Shown: positions 38,586-48,960 of the stretch, in pieces | Numbering within the stretch: the stretch's first letter is position 1 | Layout of the letters: each line of letters opens with the position of its first letter | From: Liolophura sinensis | Lineage: Eukaryota > Mollusca > Polyplacophora > Chitonida > Chitonidae | Assembly (NCBI RefSeq): GCF_032854445.1 | Contig: NC_088300.1 | Location: forward strand, 53,110,984 to 53,174,983 | DNA: 64,000 nucleotides | Direction of reading: 5' to 3' | Made by a program: the position numbers and the translations under genes | Notes under the pieces: generated by a model | The model's input: the letters and a program-made list of their open reading frames with translations, nothing else | Database searches by the model: none | Told to the model about the DNA's origin: nothing

Positions 38586-38963
38586 TCAGCTACGTCTTGT
38601 CTGGCAACTATAATGAAAAGCAAGCACGTATTTCAATAGCTGATAGACCCTCGGCCTAATCACCTCTCTGAGCACAATTAGAAATAGGGCCAGATCCTCC
38701 TCATTGAACATCCCACGATCAGCTGACAGAAAGGTTCGATGTTCCTTAAGATAGTTCAGATTAGACAGGACCGAAGATCTAGGCGCCTTCAGCTTTCCGC
38801 CAGCTTTGTCTGCAAAACCTCTGTAATTACTTATAGGGGCTACGAGGTTTCCTGTCGGAATATCAAGTCTCTGTCGAGCAAATTCTCTCAATCTGTTGTG
38901 TAAATGGTTGGGTATGGCAAAGAACCATCCAGTCAATGCCATTAAAACAGAAATTAGCTGCAT
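38586..38963 (-). CDS. Possible small secreted protein (125 codons), single exon
   Basis: Minus-strand frame from ATG at 38963 to a TGA just downstream of the final codons (QTRRS). The N-terminus MQLISVLMALTGWFFAIP has the Met, ~15-residue hydrophobic core and small/Pro end typical of a signal peptide. An in-frame TGA lies two codons before the ATG, and -3 is G, so the start is well placed. The rest is basic to neutral, with NYRGFADKAGGKLKAPRSS in the middle and an aliphatic helix-like segment (EEDLALFLIVLREVIRPRVY) near the end. A single Cys is found near the C-terminus. A terminal TRR could be a processing site. A TATA-like box lies 198 bp upstream. I recognise no family. It sits inside the proposed large intron on the same strand. 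It could be a nested gene, an alternative exon or a chance frame. Confidence 0.35.
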   Translation of the reverse strand: MQLISVLMALTGWFFAIPNHLHNRLREFARQRLDIPTGNLVAPISNYRGFADKAGGKLKAPRSSVLSNLNYLKEHRTFLSADRGMFNEEDLALFLIVLREVIRPRVYQLLKYVLAFHYSCQTRRS

Positions 38964-39160
38964 ATCTGTTCATCTGCTATTATCCAAAATACTGAATGCT
39001 TCCCATTGTTGATTCCAGACTTCCAGAATAGAAATTTGCGCTTGCTCCTGGGTTAATCTTACGACTGTTGATACAAAATTTCTATACAGTCAACGACCAA
39101 CAAATACATATACTATATTGCAGTGTCACACAGAGCCAAAACACACTAAATTAACAGGAC

Positions 39161-39168
39161 CCTTTATA
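39161..39168 (-). promoter_or_regulatory. TATA-like box upstream of the 38586-38963 frame
   Basis: TATAAAGG on the minus strand, about 198 bp before the ATG at 38963. A start about 30 bp downstream would give a 5' leader of roughly 165 nt. Support is positional only. Confidence 0.2.
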
Positions 39169-40015
39169 CTCAACCGCACATCACAGTAGGCAAAAATAGG
39201 CAAAATAAAATGCACTGGTATTACTAAAATTACTCAAAATAATGTGTTGCTAGCCCATTTAATGAACAATAGCATGGGAACAATTATTCCGAATGCCCAG
39301 TGTTATCGTTTAGCAACGAGTATAAGAAATACATTCAGTTCTTATATAAGATATTCTCGTGGAAGAACATTTGAAATTTCCACAAACACCATTGCAATTA
39401 TGGTAGCAAAAGACGAATATAGAACTAATTTAATTCCGGAGAAGAATGGGAAAGAAAGCACGCCTTCTGTTATAATGTTATCCTCACAAAAATGATTACA
39501 TTTTTCTACTTGTTAACAGCATACATACACGCCTGATGTAGAACCAACCATGAGCTACGAGATCCAGATCCAATATAAATAGTCCTACTTCATATGAAAC
39601 TCAAGCTTTGTAGGACAGGAAGGGTTTCGGTTCGCTGTGTTCTGAGGACTTGTGAAGTTCATCTATGGTGAATGCACCATTAAAACTGAGATTTAGTGCT
39701 TTACAATGGACATAGGAAGTCCCGTGTTAAATTAGTTTGTTACAATAACATGCATGAAACATATATCCTGATTTTGTGTGCAACACTATGGAATGTTTAT
39801 AGACCTGGCTTGTCTCACACAGTAATAGATCAGCTCCCATCTCCTCTGTGTTTTAAACTGACGATTTATACAACTAATTCGGTATCCCATATTCGTGGAT
39901 CATCGGAACACGTTTAGCCTTCAGGAAATGTTCCATACTCCCTGGGATATCGTATACTATAGATGCATAATCCTAACAGCAATATAGAATATGCAATCAG
40001 TTTACGATTTGCAGA

Positions 40016-40287
40016 GGGGCCTACGTGATTAGCAGTTGATTAGCGCGCTAGCGCAGCGTAATGGCCCAGGAGTCTCTCACCAATGCGGTCGCTGTGAGTT
40101 CAAGTGCAGCTCATCCTGGCTTCCTCTCCGGCCGTATGTGGGAAGGTCTGGCAGCAACCTGCGGATGGTCGTGGGTTTTCCCCTGGGCTCTGCCCGGTTT
40201 CCTCCCACCATAATGCTGGCCGCCGTGGTATAAGTGAAATATTCTTGAGTAAGGCGTAAAACACCAATGAAATAAATAAATAAATAA
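40016..40287 (+). mobile_element. V-SINE, full length, with perfect 12-bp TSD
   Basis: Best copy of the family, 272 bp. The tRNA-derived head starts GGGGCCTACGTG and carries TTAGCGCGCTAGCGCAGC; its box A is worn. The box B-like GAGTTCAAGTGC is at about 40096-40107. The V domain GTGGGTTTTCCCCTGGGCTC followed by TGCCCGGTTTCCTCCCACC is at about 40171-40208. The tail TAAGTGAAATATTCTTGAGT, GGCGTAAAACACC and (AAAT)n complete it. Exact repeats ACGATTTGCAGA at 40004-40015 and 40288-40299 are the target duplication. The structure fits the V-SINE superfamily, which includes the molluscan family called RUDI. The family name is from memory, not a search. Confidence 0.92.
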
Positions 40288-42926
40288 ACGATTTGCAGAT
40301 CCCGGAAGTACGCCTGGACGCGTTTATCTGATGTCTCTCCATAACTGAGTCATTAGTCAGGTCAAAGCCTGGTCATAACCATGATAAATGAAGTGGCCGA
40401 GCGTTAGTAACACGGCCTTTAATATACTGTTACCTAAACCCATCAATTATTGACCAGCCACCAAAAAGGGAAGTGGCCCAACTAAATCGCCATTTTTCAT
40501 CGGCCTGAACACGTGGTAATCAGCAAGTTCGATTAGCTTCGAGAGACGTGGAATCAATGTTGGCGATGGCACTTACGGCCTGACGGGCTAACCGGAACTG
40601 ACAATGTCATATGTTTATATATTGAAGCCTCAAACCTGACAGAGCATTGTTATTCTGAATCTACTGATATGTTAGACAGGTACAGAGTTAACAAGTACAC
40701 CATCGCTTATCTCCTCGGCTGACAAAGCAACTGGGACAGGTCCAGATTAGTTCGGGACAGATATATGACGATGAAACCTCTAACAACAAATAAACCAGTA
40801 ACTCCCAGAGACCAATCAATCAATCAGTCAATATTTCCACTTACCCTACCCCAGGACTGTTTCCTTAATTCGCTACCGAGGATATTTCATTTTTCACCTC
40901 TACCTTACACGACTTGTAATGTATAAGTATAGCTGTTGATACTAAAATCATCTTCAGCTTGAGTAGATTCCTGTTTCCTTTATGACCTTCTATGGCTAAC
41001 ATTTCCTCCCCTTGGTGTATAATACACTATATCTCTGTAAGATGCTGACCTCATCCAATAACAATTCTTCTAGTATATGTTAAGTTCAGAAACTTACAAC
41101 AGAAAAAAAGTATAGCGACATAAAAATTTACCTGGGCCTACTTCAGATTAAACTTTCTGGCGTTTTCGTGTCTTCTTTATTCAACAATATACATCTTCAC
41201 GGCCATTTAACCATGGACGAAATTTGGTTTGGTACAAAGCATTCACAGCCCAGGTACATCTTTCAACCATTGACATTCTAAACAATCTAAAGTGCCACCC
41301 CTTTTAAAAGTGAGGTTTCATTTTCCTCGCATTTGAAACTTTCAAATATCGACGAAAATCAGCGGCACTGGTCTTAAATTTATTAAGAAAAGATTGATAG
41401 TAACATCTGAGCCTCATATTCGAGCAACTGGCACAAAGAAATTTAATATCGGCACAGCATTTCCCAAATTTGTTTTCCTAACGTGATGTCAATAAGGTAA
41501 ATGCAGTAGTATGCTAACATTTATGGAATAACATTCGAGTTAAGTCCCATCTTCGACCACACAACGACTGTTACAGTGTACACATGCACGCACGAACGCA
41601 TACACAAACAAGAAATCAATTGTTTAACCGAAATGCTAGATCTTAAATTCTCTTGGTGCCTGCATCGTACCAGCTTAAGTCGGTCGTGATAAAATATTAG
41701 CAGAAACTCAGCTTAGTCACAAATGATTCTAGTAGAAACTTGTCTTCATCAGAGTGTTCATGGCAAACAATATCTTTGCAAAGAGCTAGTAGGGTACAGT
41801 AATAATATACAGCTGTTTTACCAAGCACGAAATGGATATATCCCTTGGTCACGGTTCATTGATTACAATACTGGCACATACTTTCATTATCTACAGAAAT
41901 GTATTAGGACATTAAGTCCAATGAGAGCCAATTTTCGTTCATTTAGTGTTGACGGGCGTTCACCAATTAGATACAACAAACAATATACTTTAAGGTCGCG
42001 GCATGAAGTACCCACAACAGCTCGGGTAATATTTAGATTCTCCGAGTGGTACGTGATAAAAAGTGGTTCCAGCGAATTCCTTTAGAAGCCAAAAGCAATT
42101 CAGCCGGCACTTCGTGCAAACAGAGTAAGGAGTTGGGGCAGCGAATCCTTAGCCATGAATTCATTGAGGCCGTTACCCTGTCTTGGCAAACACGTGGTTA
42201 GAGCAAAATGATTAGATTGAATGGATGTAGTAAATGGTTTCGATCTCATTCCAGTATCGACCTCACGCGAGGAGGTGCGACCCGCTTAACTGTGCGCCAT
42301 CGCTAGGGCCATTGCTGGCAAGCCTCCGGGGACTTGGTGTCTCTACCTTATATTACCGATGAGCGAAAGTTGAAAGTTCAACATTGACTTGACATGCGAT
42401 TTTTCAACCCATAAGTGATGGAGAATATGCACGCACTAAACGGCGTACAAAAATTTACTTTAGACAATACATTTTTGCCGCTTCTTGCCAGCAAGTTGGT
42501 TCGTTTTTACTTTGAGTTTGTTTGATTTTTTGACATTTGAAGGTAATTCTACACGCCTTACCAATATATTCTTCTGATGACCATAAATTTTTGATCCTCC
42601 TTTCCGTCAGTTTGGTTCGTTATTGACTTATTGCCTGCGGTGGAGTATTTGATCTTCGATACTGATTATCTCTTAAGGGAATTGTCGAAACATTGTTTAT
42701 GTTATGTAATTGTACACGACTGAACAATAATTAACTCCATAAGGCTAATAAGGCCAACACATGAATCACACCTTCACAAAAGCGTCAAACTACGTTGGCC
42801 TTGTTATTTGGTTGTTAATTTGAACAAGATTAAGTCAGTGGTAATTTGGCGGTCAAAAGTTGGAGAATATGTATAATGTTATTGCCCCAAGGAAATTGTC
42901 TGTGGTGGAATCAGTGTACAGAATAA

Positions 42927-42965
42927 CATGTGCACATTAGCGGTAACCCGGCTAATGCACACATG
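42927..42965. repeat. 15-bp inverted repeat with 9-nt loop
   Basis: CATGTGCACATTAGC (42927-42941) pairs with GCTAATGCACACATG (42951-42965), with two mismatches. It lies about 180 bp downstream (minus direction) of the exon at 43148-43174, inside the proposed intron close to its donor. No element borders were found. Confidence 0.55.
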
Positions 42966-43147
42966 AAAGCTAGCTGACTGTATGATCTTGTCCATAAATC
43001 TACATATCCCCGCACGGTAGGCCAATAATGATACTGGCTTCCATGGCTCAGCTAGCACTCGTGTCTGTACACACATAAAGAGTAATGATAAGGACAATGT
43101 CTCAACACCTTTTTTCCGTCAAAAAGTCAGATAAAGTCAGCACTTAC

Positions 43148-43174
43148 CTCCGTTGCCATCTGAGCATCTCCCAT
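43148..43174 (-). CDS. First coding exon of an unrecognised minus-strand gene
   Basis: ATG at 43174 opens nine codons, MGDAQMATE, ending at a consensus donor GAG|GTAAGT in phase 0. The upstream in-frame region back to a TAA about 80 nt before the ATG has no other ATG, so this is the likely start. +4 is G and -3 is C, a moderate initiation context. The exon at 27896-27979 is also phase 0 and on the same strand, so the protein would begin MGDAQMATE followed by AQTNGEEKGEL. A TATA-like TATATAA lies at 43708-43714 on the minus strand, but the leader between would contain an upstream ATG, so the true promoter is uncertain. I do not recognise the protein. Confidence 0.5.
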
Positions 43175-44865
43175 GCGGTCCAAAGTTTTAGGGGGGAACT
43201 TCAGGGGAATGCAACCGCTAATGTGTACTTCCGTGCTCCGTAGAAGTGTTCGTGTTTAAGTAAACCGACAACGGAGGTTTACTCTCCGGGATTTCCACAC
43301 GGGATGTCCCACTCACGGACGAGGAGGTTCCTGAACATCTCTAATCACAGTCACCATACAACCTGGTGTAATTTGTGCTGGGCTGTGTTCATCACGTTGA
43401 CACGATGGTAAGTCAGAGCTGCCAGTACCTAAGGGCTTGCCGGCCTACACAGTCCTGACGAGTGCCAAGTCAGTGCCTTGGCCGTCGACTGGCGGGACCC
43501 TAACGTAATCAAAAGGACCCTGAGAGCAGACTGGTATCACAACTTGTATACAAGAGGCTGCGGACTACATGTGCGGTCAGAGACGTTCGTCCACAGGAAG
43601 CGCTTCATTGATCCCATGAACCAGACACAGCAATGTCTCTAAATTAGCAAGCACCGGTATGTAGCAGCTCACCAGAGATGTCTTGTTTTCCCAGTGTGGA
43701 TTATGGATTATATAGATCCCTGTTCACTCCCTCTTAAAGGGAACCCGTAGAAGCTCACTGTGCAGATGTCTATGCGTCTCTGCTAACTATTGTGCAATTG
43801 TTTTCTCCGCGGAACGGATTGCAGAGGGGGGAGAAATTGCGCGTACGTGGATATGCCGCGTGTGTGGGCTTTGTGTAGCCACGTGGCGCTGAACAGCATA
43901 TCGATCGTTTGGATGATGCTACTATCAACAATGGTCCAAGATCTCCACCTAGTTTGAAACTGAATTCCCCAGAATACTTTTTATTGGAACATTCCAGGCC
44001 ATTGGACGAAACATTCATCCCCTTCACAGCTAGAGAAAAAAAAGTGAAAAAAAAATTATAAAAATGAAAACATTGATTTCTTTCCATCAAGTGCCATACC
44101 GTAACATTTCGTTTAGATTTTAACAAGGCTGTCTGCTCGGCACACGCTAAATTGCTTTACATGGTATTAATTTGTGCAATTTTCTTGAGGGCAAATCGAA
44201 AATGAATCAGTTGTCAAAATGCATTTCAGTGTAGTTTATTGATATGAAACCTCAACATAATGAAACATTTGTTACATTGACGGGAACATTGAAGAGTTTC
44301 CAGGCAAAATGGAATTACTCTCTTCAGCCGATTTGCCCGAGGGTGAAGACGGACAGACATGAACCTGCGATTTGTTGCCCAAAATGGATAATTGGCAATC
44401 TAACCCAATGTTGTAGGATAAGAAGCCCCGGAGCGCCAACCAGGAACCTACAGAAAGGGTCATGTTTAGTAATAGTGCGACTGTAGTAGTTACAGAAAAC
44501 ACACGTATGTTCCCTGGGTATGAAGACGAGTTGATACTAGCTGAGGATCGATGGCGAATAGCGGTTCGGCTCAGTGAAGACGCAAGCAAGCCCCCCCAAT
44601 AAAACCGGATCCCCCTGGGCTCATATCGTATATCTCTAAGGAATGAAGCAGTTTCAAGGGTATGTCGCCCGAGTCTATGCCCCCACCCCATAAATGATTC
44701 CAGAGTCAAATAAAGCATGTTAGCACAACAGTCCTGGAAATCAATTTTCTTGATTAGGAAGTTAATGTTTCTGACTGATTTCTTCCGGTTTACCATCAGG
44801 ATTGCAGTCGTGCCCAGTTGACTATCTTTACAGATCTCCCATCAGCGGTGAAACAGAAAACTTAC
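43175..44865. other. Leader/upstream region; no second gene recognised
   Basis: Holds the presumed 5' leader and upstream sequence of the minus-strand gene. The longest frame in the window (174 codons, 44272-44796, minus) overlaps an 80-codon plus frame and has no recognisable domain, signal or splice support, so it is left unannotated. Confidence 0.4.
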
Positions 44866-44882
44866 CGAATCTGCACTGCAAT
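44866..44882 (-). other. Candidate 17-nt micro-exon
   Basis: On the minus strand, CTATTTCTTTTAG (strong pyrimidine tract plus AG) is followed by ATTGCAGTGCAGATTCG and then GTAAGTTTTC. Both splice sites are near consensus. It lies 1.7 kb upstream of the first coding exon at 43148-43174 and could be a non-coding leader exon of that gene. No good acceptor was seen just before that exon, so the link is weak. Confidence 0.25.
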
Positions 44883-45067
44883 CTAAAAGAAATAGAATGG
44901 AGTTACAAAGCACATCTCAAATAACAAAAGTAGCATACAAGTAGCAAGAATCAATAAAGTGACACAATCTTATACAGAAATGAACCAAAACCACGCATCT
45001 TGAAGGCCACGCTTGGAGACTTTTAATATATGAACAGTTGCAATCAAAATGCAACTGAGGTTCATAT

Positions 45068-45170
45068 TTGAATTATCAACAACTTAGACACTAAAGCGCA
45101 TGGTACACGATTTGGTTAATGATTTCATCCATTCACCTAGAACATTCTTTGTGTCTTTTCCAGCTTAACT
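45068..45170 (+). repeat. Interspersed repeat R2, copy 2
   Basis: Related to 29605-29700 (shared ATTATCAACAA, GGTACACGATTTG and CACCTAGAACATTCTTTG). Downstream sequence around 45255-45310 (ATCAAAGACAGTGAGTATCAAT) is also similar to 37410-37460, so the family is longer than the ~100-bp core and scattered in the window. Confidence 0.45.
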
Positions 45171-45444
45171 GAGTAGTTATAATTAAAATAGTGTTAATTA
45201 CAACTCAAGTACAGTCATTTTGATGAGGAACACCTTGTAAAGCCAAAACAGGATCAGTTAAATCAAAGACAGTGAGTATCAATGTCACCAACCCTGCGTG
45301 TGATAACTATACAGTCATTCATGTACATACAAGACTGCTTCTCCTTGCAGGTTTCCATCTTAACTTTTTACTTCAGACAGTTAGTTCTTTGGTGTTTTGT
45401 AGTAAATGTGTTTTAAGGAATTAACCAGAACGCCCATCTTGGTT

Positions 45445-45535
45445 GACGGCTGGTTTGTGTCAAAAATAGATATTCGTATACCAACCGCCAATCAAAATGA
45501 ATGTTTCAGGTCAATAATCTCAAGGCAAATTCCCA
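45445..45535 (-). repeat. Interspersed repeat R1, copy 2
   Basis: Contains ATATTCGTATACCAACCGCC and TTCAGGTCAATAATCTCAAG. It is the reverse complement of the 46915-46990 and 48483-48560 copies, at roughly three-quarters identity by eye. Confidence 0.5.
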
Positions 45536-45763
45536 AAACGATGCATAGACTGGACTAATCATGGACCTTTGAGAAGACTCATATCGGGATTTTGGTTCCA
45601 ACCCACATTTCTTCATTTGATTAGTGCCTAACGGTACACTGAAAAATTTTACGATGGCCGATAGTTTTATGGATGGTGAAACCGGAGGTCACGGCGTAAA
45701 CTATCGACCTAGGGCAAATTACTGACGAACGTTTAAACATGTTTACGTACAGATATGCGCACT

Positions 45764-46405
45764 TCATTGGTGGAAGACATAAACTGCGGTTAGGCTTCGC
45801 AAATGGTTACATGAGCGTGGTCGACTGATTATTGTCACCAAGCGATACCACCTCTCCCCACACCCACCCACCCAAGCAGTGAGGGCGATGTGAATAAAAT
45901 AACAACCGTCAGTTAGACTCATGGGACGCTCAAATAGCGATGTCTGACTAATGCAACAGCTCAAAATTGATAAGAACATCAACGTATCGCTTGGCGTGAA
46001 TCGATGCTTATTTGTTACATTGAGTCTCTGGAGATGAAGACATTCGGGGGTGTCGGCGTACAGCAAACTGAACATTCCTGGAAAAGAGTGACTGCCAACC
46101 TGGTATCAGTAGTGTTCATTATAAATTATTCATACTAAAGCCATATATTACTCACGTGCATAGGCAGTACCCAGAATTTTAAACGTTCCAACGACAAAAG
46201 CACTAAAAGTGTTTAACAATTTCAATTTAACCTTTTACTTTCACGATTCTCCTCTAATGAGTTATTTTAAAAAGTACTAAAACCCTGACCCACAAAAGCC
46301 ATAAATATGTCAGTCCTCTCATCAAGACAAGGACATAGGCAACTAATTTCAGAGATTTTACCTGAGGGCCTATAAAATGTGTACATGTGACATGGAGGCG
46401 ACAAC
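45764..46405. other. No gene recognised
   Basis: A 103-codon minus frame (45764-46075) without a recognisable domain. Otherwise AT-rich with no array or SINE. Confidence 0.4.
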
Positions 46406-46408
46406 TAA

Positions 46409-46775
46409 TCCGAATCAGGCGAATCATTAAATATGCAAAACTTATTCACAGATCCAGTTGGTTTTCTAACTTGAACTGCGTTGCCACGTCATTAACCTGA
46501 ACACAAACATTTGATCAAAATCAGACAATGTTGAACAGGAACCAACAGCCAGTCAGAATACGGAAATTATTAATTATGCAGAACTTATATACGTATCCGG
46601 CTCTTTTTTAATATTACTCTCAGGCTACACATAAAGAACCAGCACACACATTTTTATAAAAATCAGACAGTATTTAAAGCAGTTACGGCAAAGAAACCAA
46701 CTCCCAAAACCGAATCAGGGAATTAATTAAATAATCAAAACTTATGCGTGAATCAAGCTGGTTTTGGTATTTGTC
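46409..46775 (+). repeat. Three diverged ~150-bp tandem copies
   Basis: CCGAATCAGGCGAATCATTA (46409), a CAGAATACGGAAATTATTAA version (about 46554) and CCGAATCAGGGAATTAATTA (46710) each lead into ATGCAAAACTTAT-like sequence and then a GGTTTT or CTCTTTT run. AATCAGACARTRTT lies between copies. Spacings are about 145 and 157 bp. Confidence 0.6.
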
Positions 46776-46914
46776 TTCAGCGCTCACATGCACACTCTGT
46801 GTAACCCATGAGGACATGCCTTGTGTCTAACATCATCGAAAACTGTTGACTGCTTCTCTGTGCATGATTCCATCCTATTTTCGTACAATTTCTTATATGT
46901 TGTTTTTTTTTTTA

Positions 46915-46990
46915 ACTGACCTTGCGATTATTGACCTGGGACGTCTTTATTGGTTGACGGCTGGTGTACGAATGTCTGTTTCAACGGATA
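46915..46990 (+). repeat. Interspersed repeat R1, copy 3
   Basis: GCGATTATTGACCTGGGACG, then TTATTGGTTGACGGCTGGTG and TACGAATGTCTGTTTC. It is closest to copy 4 at 48483-48560. It is included in the 167-codon frame at 46846-47349, which argues against that frame being a gene. Confidence 0.6.
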
Positions 46991-47407
46991 GATTCAAGAT
47001 TCTCCTTGGAGGTAGTTTTCAAGATAGAAGTAAATCCGATCCACAGCCAAAAAACCACCCAGCCCTGCCTCACCCCCATCCCCTACCCCCCACCCCAAAA
47101 AGCGATCTCTGTTTAATAGATCTTTTCGCGGTTGTGTTTAAAGACGTGAGCTTACGCGACACAATCGTCACAAAGAATACGGAGAATCGCGGTGACGAGT
47201 GTAATGGCCAATTCATAATAAGTCAATATGTAGCCAGAAGACATCAGTGTTACCATGGAAACCTCATTATCAGCGCAACAGCAAAACTTAGAATAATATA
47301 TGTCATTACAGCCACGTTGACTGCGCTTACCTCCAGAAAAATCAAATAAAAGAGGTATTTTTTATTGATCTCACGAGATAAATTTATGCATCGCTGTACA
47401 TGTTCTA

Positions 47408-47747
47408 AGAGTGAGTGAGTGCTTAGGGTTTAACGTCGTACTTAACAATGTTTCAGTCATATGAGACAAAGGAGTCCTTAGAGTGCATACAATGTGGCTC
47501 CTTGTAGCAGGACCAATTCCCACCGCTCTTTTATCTAGTGCTGCTTCACTGAGACGACTTACCGAAGGTAAGTAAGCTGCCCAACCCCAGTCATTATACT
47601 GATACTGATCAACCAGTCGTTGCACTATCCGCTTAATGCTAAACGCCAAACAGGGAAGATATACAACTTCCTCTTTCAAGGTCTTAGGTGTTGGGTCTAC
47701 CGCCCCAGAAGCGGACGTTCTACCAACTGCTCCATGTGGGGCCAGCC
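47408..47747 (-). mobile_element. tRNA-derived SINE, box B deleted
   Basis: Same family as 6933-7289. On minus it begins with a head carrying GGAGCAGTTGGTAGAACG (box A-like) and ends with TTAAGTACGACGTTAAACCC and GTGAGT-type tail repeats (plus 47411-47421). About 25 bp that hold box B in the other copy are missing near 47688. Exact 9-bp repeats CATGTTCTA at 47399-47407 and 47748-47756 are the target duplication. Loss of box B would disable internal polymerase III transcription. Confidence 0.85.
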
Positions 47748-47756
47748 CATGTTCTA

Positions 47757-48482
47757 GGAAGCCAAACACACCGTACACATTGTCCACACAGTTATACGCA
47801 AATTTCCACTTAAGTAACTCCTGAGATATTGGTATGATAGTGTTATATAAAGCTAGTATGACTTGATGTCACTAAAACTGGCAAAGAATAGGATTTATCT
47901 GAGCAGTTCTTTACGAAACCCTAAAGAGAGCGAGTAAAATACATGTATATATGATATTTATGAATGTTTTCTACTTCATCTGGGCTCTTCCACAAAGCCA
48001 TTTCTGACTCATGACAAAATATCAAACCTCTTCACAATGCTTAGGTTTTCGATAATAGAGTGGTAATAGTTGAAAATTTGACACATTGTTTATATCTTAA
48101 GATAACATTTATAGGGTGGTACACGTCTCCTATGATCCAAAATAACCTCTAAAATAGTGAAATCAAAATTTGATTTAAACCAGAAATGGCATTGTTGAAT
48201 CCACCCCTGTGCTTTCCCTAAACTTACAATTTTTGTATAACCATGAACAATTTATGAACTTTTGCTGTAGCCCGTAAAACAGCACAAGCGCTCTGCCATG
48301 TGATCTGTGCATCACGTGAGCATTTTATATGGTCAGTAGTTGTCTCATAATAAAAAGTCTAACCAGAAGTTTGATATGTTCTTACACCGATGGTAAATGT
48401 ACAAATACCAACCTTAGACTTAAGTCACACAAACTTGCCCCAATATTTTTAAAAGCGCTGTTACCCTATGGTGATAAATGAC
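47757..48482. other. No gene recognised
   Basis: AT-rich DNA with no supported exon, SINE or array. Confidence 0.45.
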
Positions 48483-48560
48483 TTGTGATTATTGACCTGG
48501 AACGTCCTTATTGGTTAACAACTGATATACGAATGTCTGTTTCGACGCACAGATTCATTA
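48483..48560 (+). repeat. Interspersed repeat R1, copy 4
   Basis: TGTGATTATTGACCTGGAAC, then TTATTGGTTAACAACTGATA and TACGAATGTCTGTTTCGACG. It parallels copy 3 about 1.57 kb to the left. Confidence 0.6.
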
Positions 48561-48739
48561 TGTTTTGAGCGTTAGGCCAGGCACCGCTTGTGCATCGTAA
48601 CACTCTGTCGTAGCACCTGCCACAGCGTGAAAAATGTTACCGCAAAACCTCCCGTTTTCTGAAAGGTGCGAAAACCTGGCTTCGTTATTGATGTTAAAGT
48701 TATTCCCTTGCACTTTTAGAACAAACTCCAGTCGCATTG

Positions 48740-48950
48740 TTTGTTTATTTATTTGAATCATGTTTTACAACGTACTGAAGAATATTTCACTTATATGACC
48801 GAGGCCAGCATTGTGATGGCAGGAAATCAGACAAAGCCCTGCGAAAGCCCACTGCCATCCGCAGCTTGATAGCAGACCTCCCCGCTAACGTCCAGAGAGG
48901 AAGCCAGTATGAACTGGACTTCATCTCACAACGAGCCCTTGTTCTGTACT
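48740..48950 (-). mobile_element. V-SINE, mostly complete, diverged
   Basis: Plus strand reads TTTATTTATTTGAATCATG, CGTACTGAAGAATATTTCAC, a worn V domain, GAGAGGAAGCCAGTATGAAC and CTCACAACGAGCCCTTG. That covers the tail to the box B region in reverse complement. The outer tRNA head is not recognisable. GTCGC-like flanks (48731 and 48960) are too short to call as a target duplication. Confidence 0.75.
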
Positions 48951-48960
48951 AGCACTAGGT

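Larger units (their letters stand above)
27980..43147 (-). other. Proposed 15.2-kb intron between exons 1 and 2
   Basis: Bounded on the minus strand by donor GAG|GTAAGTGCTG at 43147 and acceptor TTTGCAG ending at 27980. It contains three V-SINEs, the 44-bp, 68-72-bp and second 44-bp arrays, and a possible same-strand nested gene (38586-38963). Between these I see nothing else of note: 28.5-29.5 kb, 31.2-32.1 kb, 32.5-34.0 kb, 35.7-38.5 kb and 40.4-42.9 kb hold only short unassigned frames. The intron depends on both exons belonging to one transcript, which is inferred from phase and strand only. Confidence 0.5.

Noticed and set aside
44272-44796. Longest open frame in the window (174 codons, minus)
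   Set aside because: No recognisable domain, signal peptide or splice support. It overlaps another frame on plus, and one frame of this length is expected by chance in 64 kb.
46846-47349. 167-codon plus frame
   Set aside because: It runs through interspersed repeat R1 and a simple proline-rich CCCCA tract; no domain.
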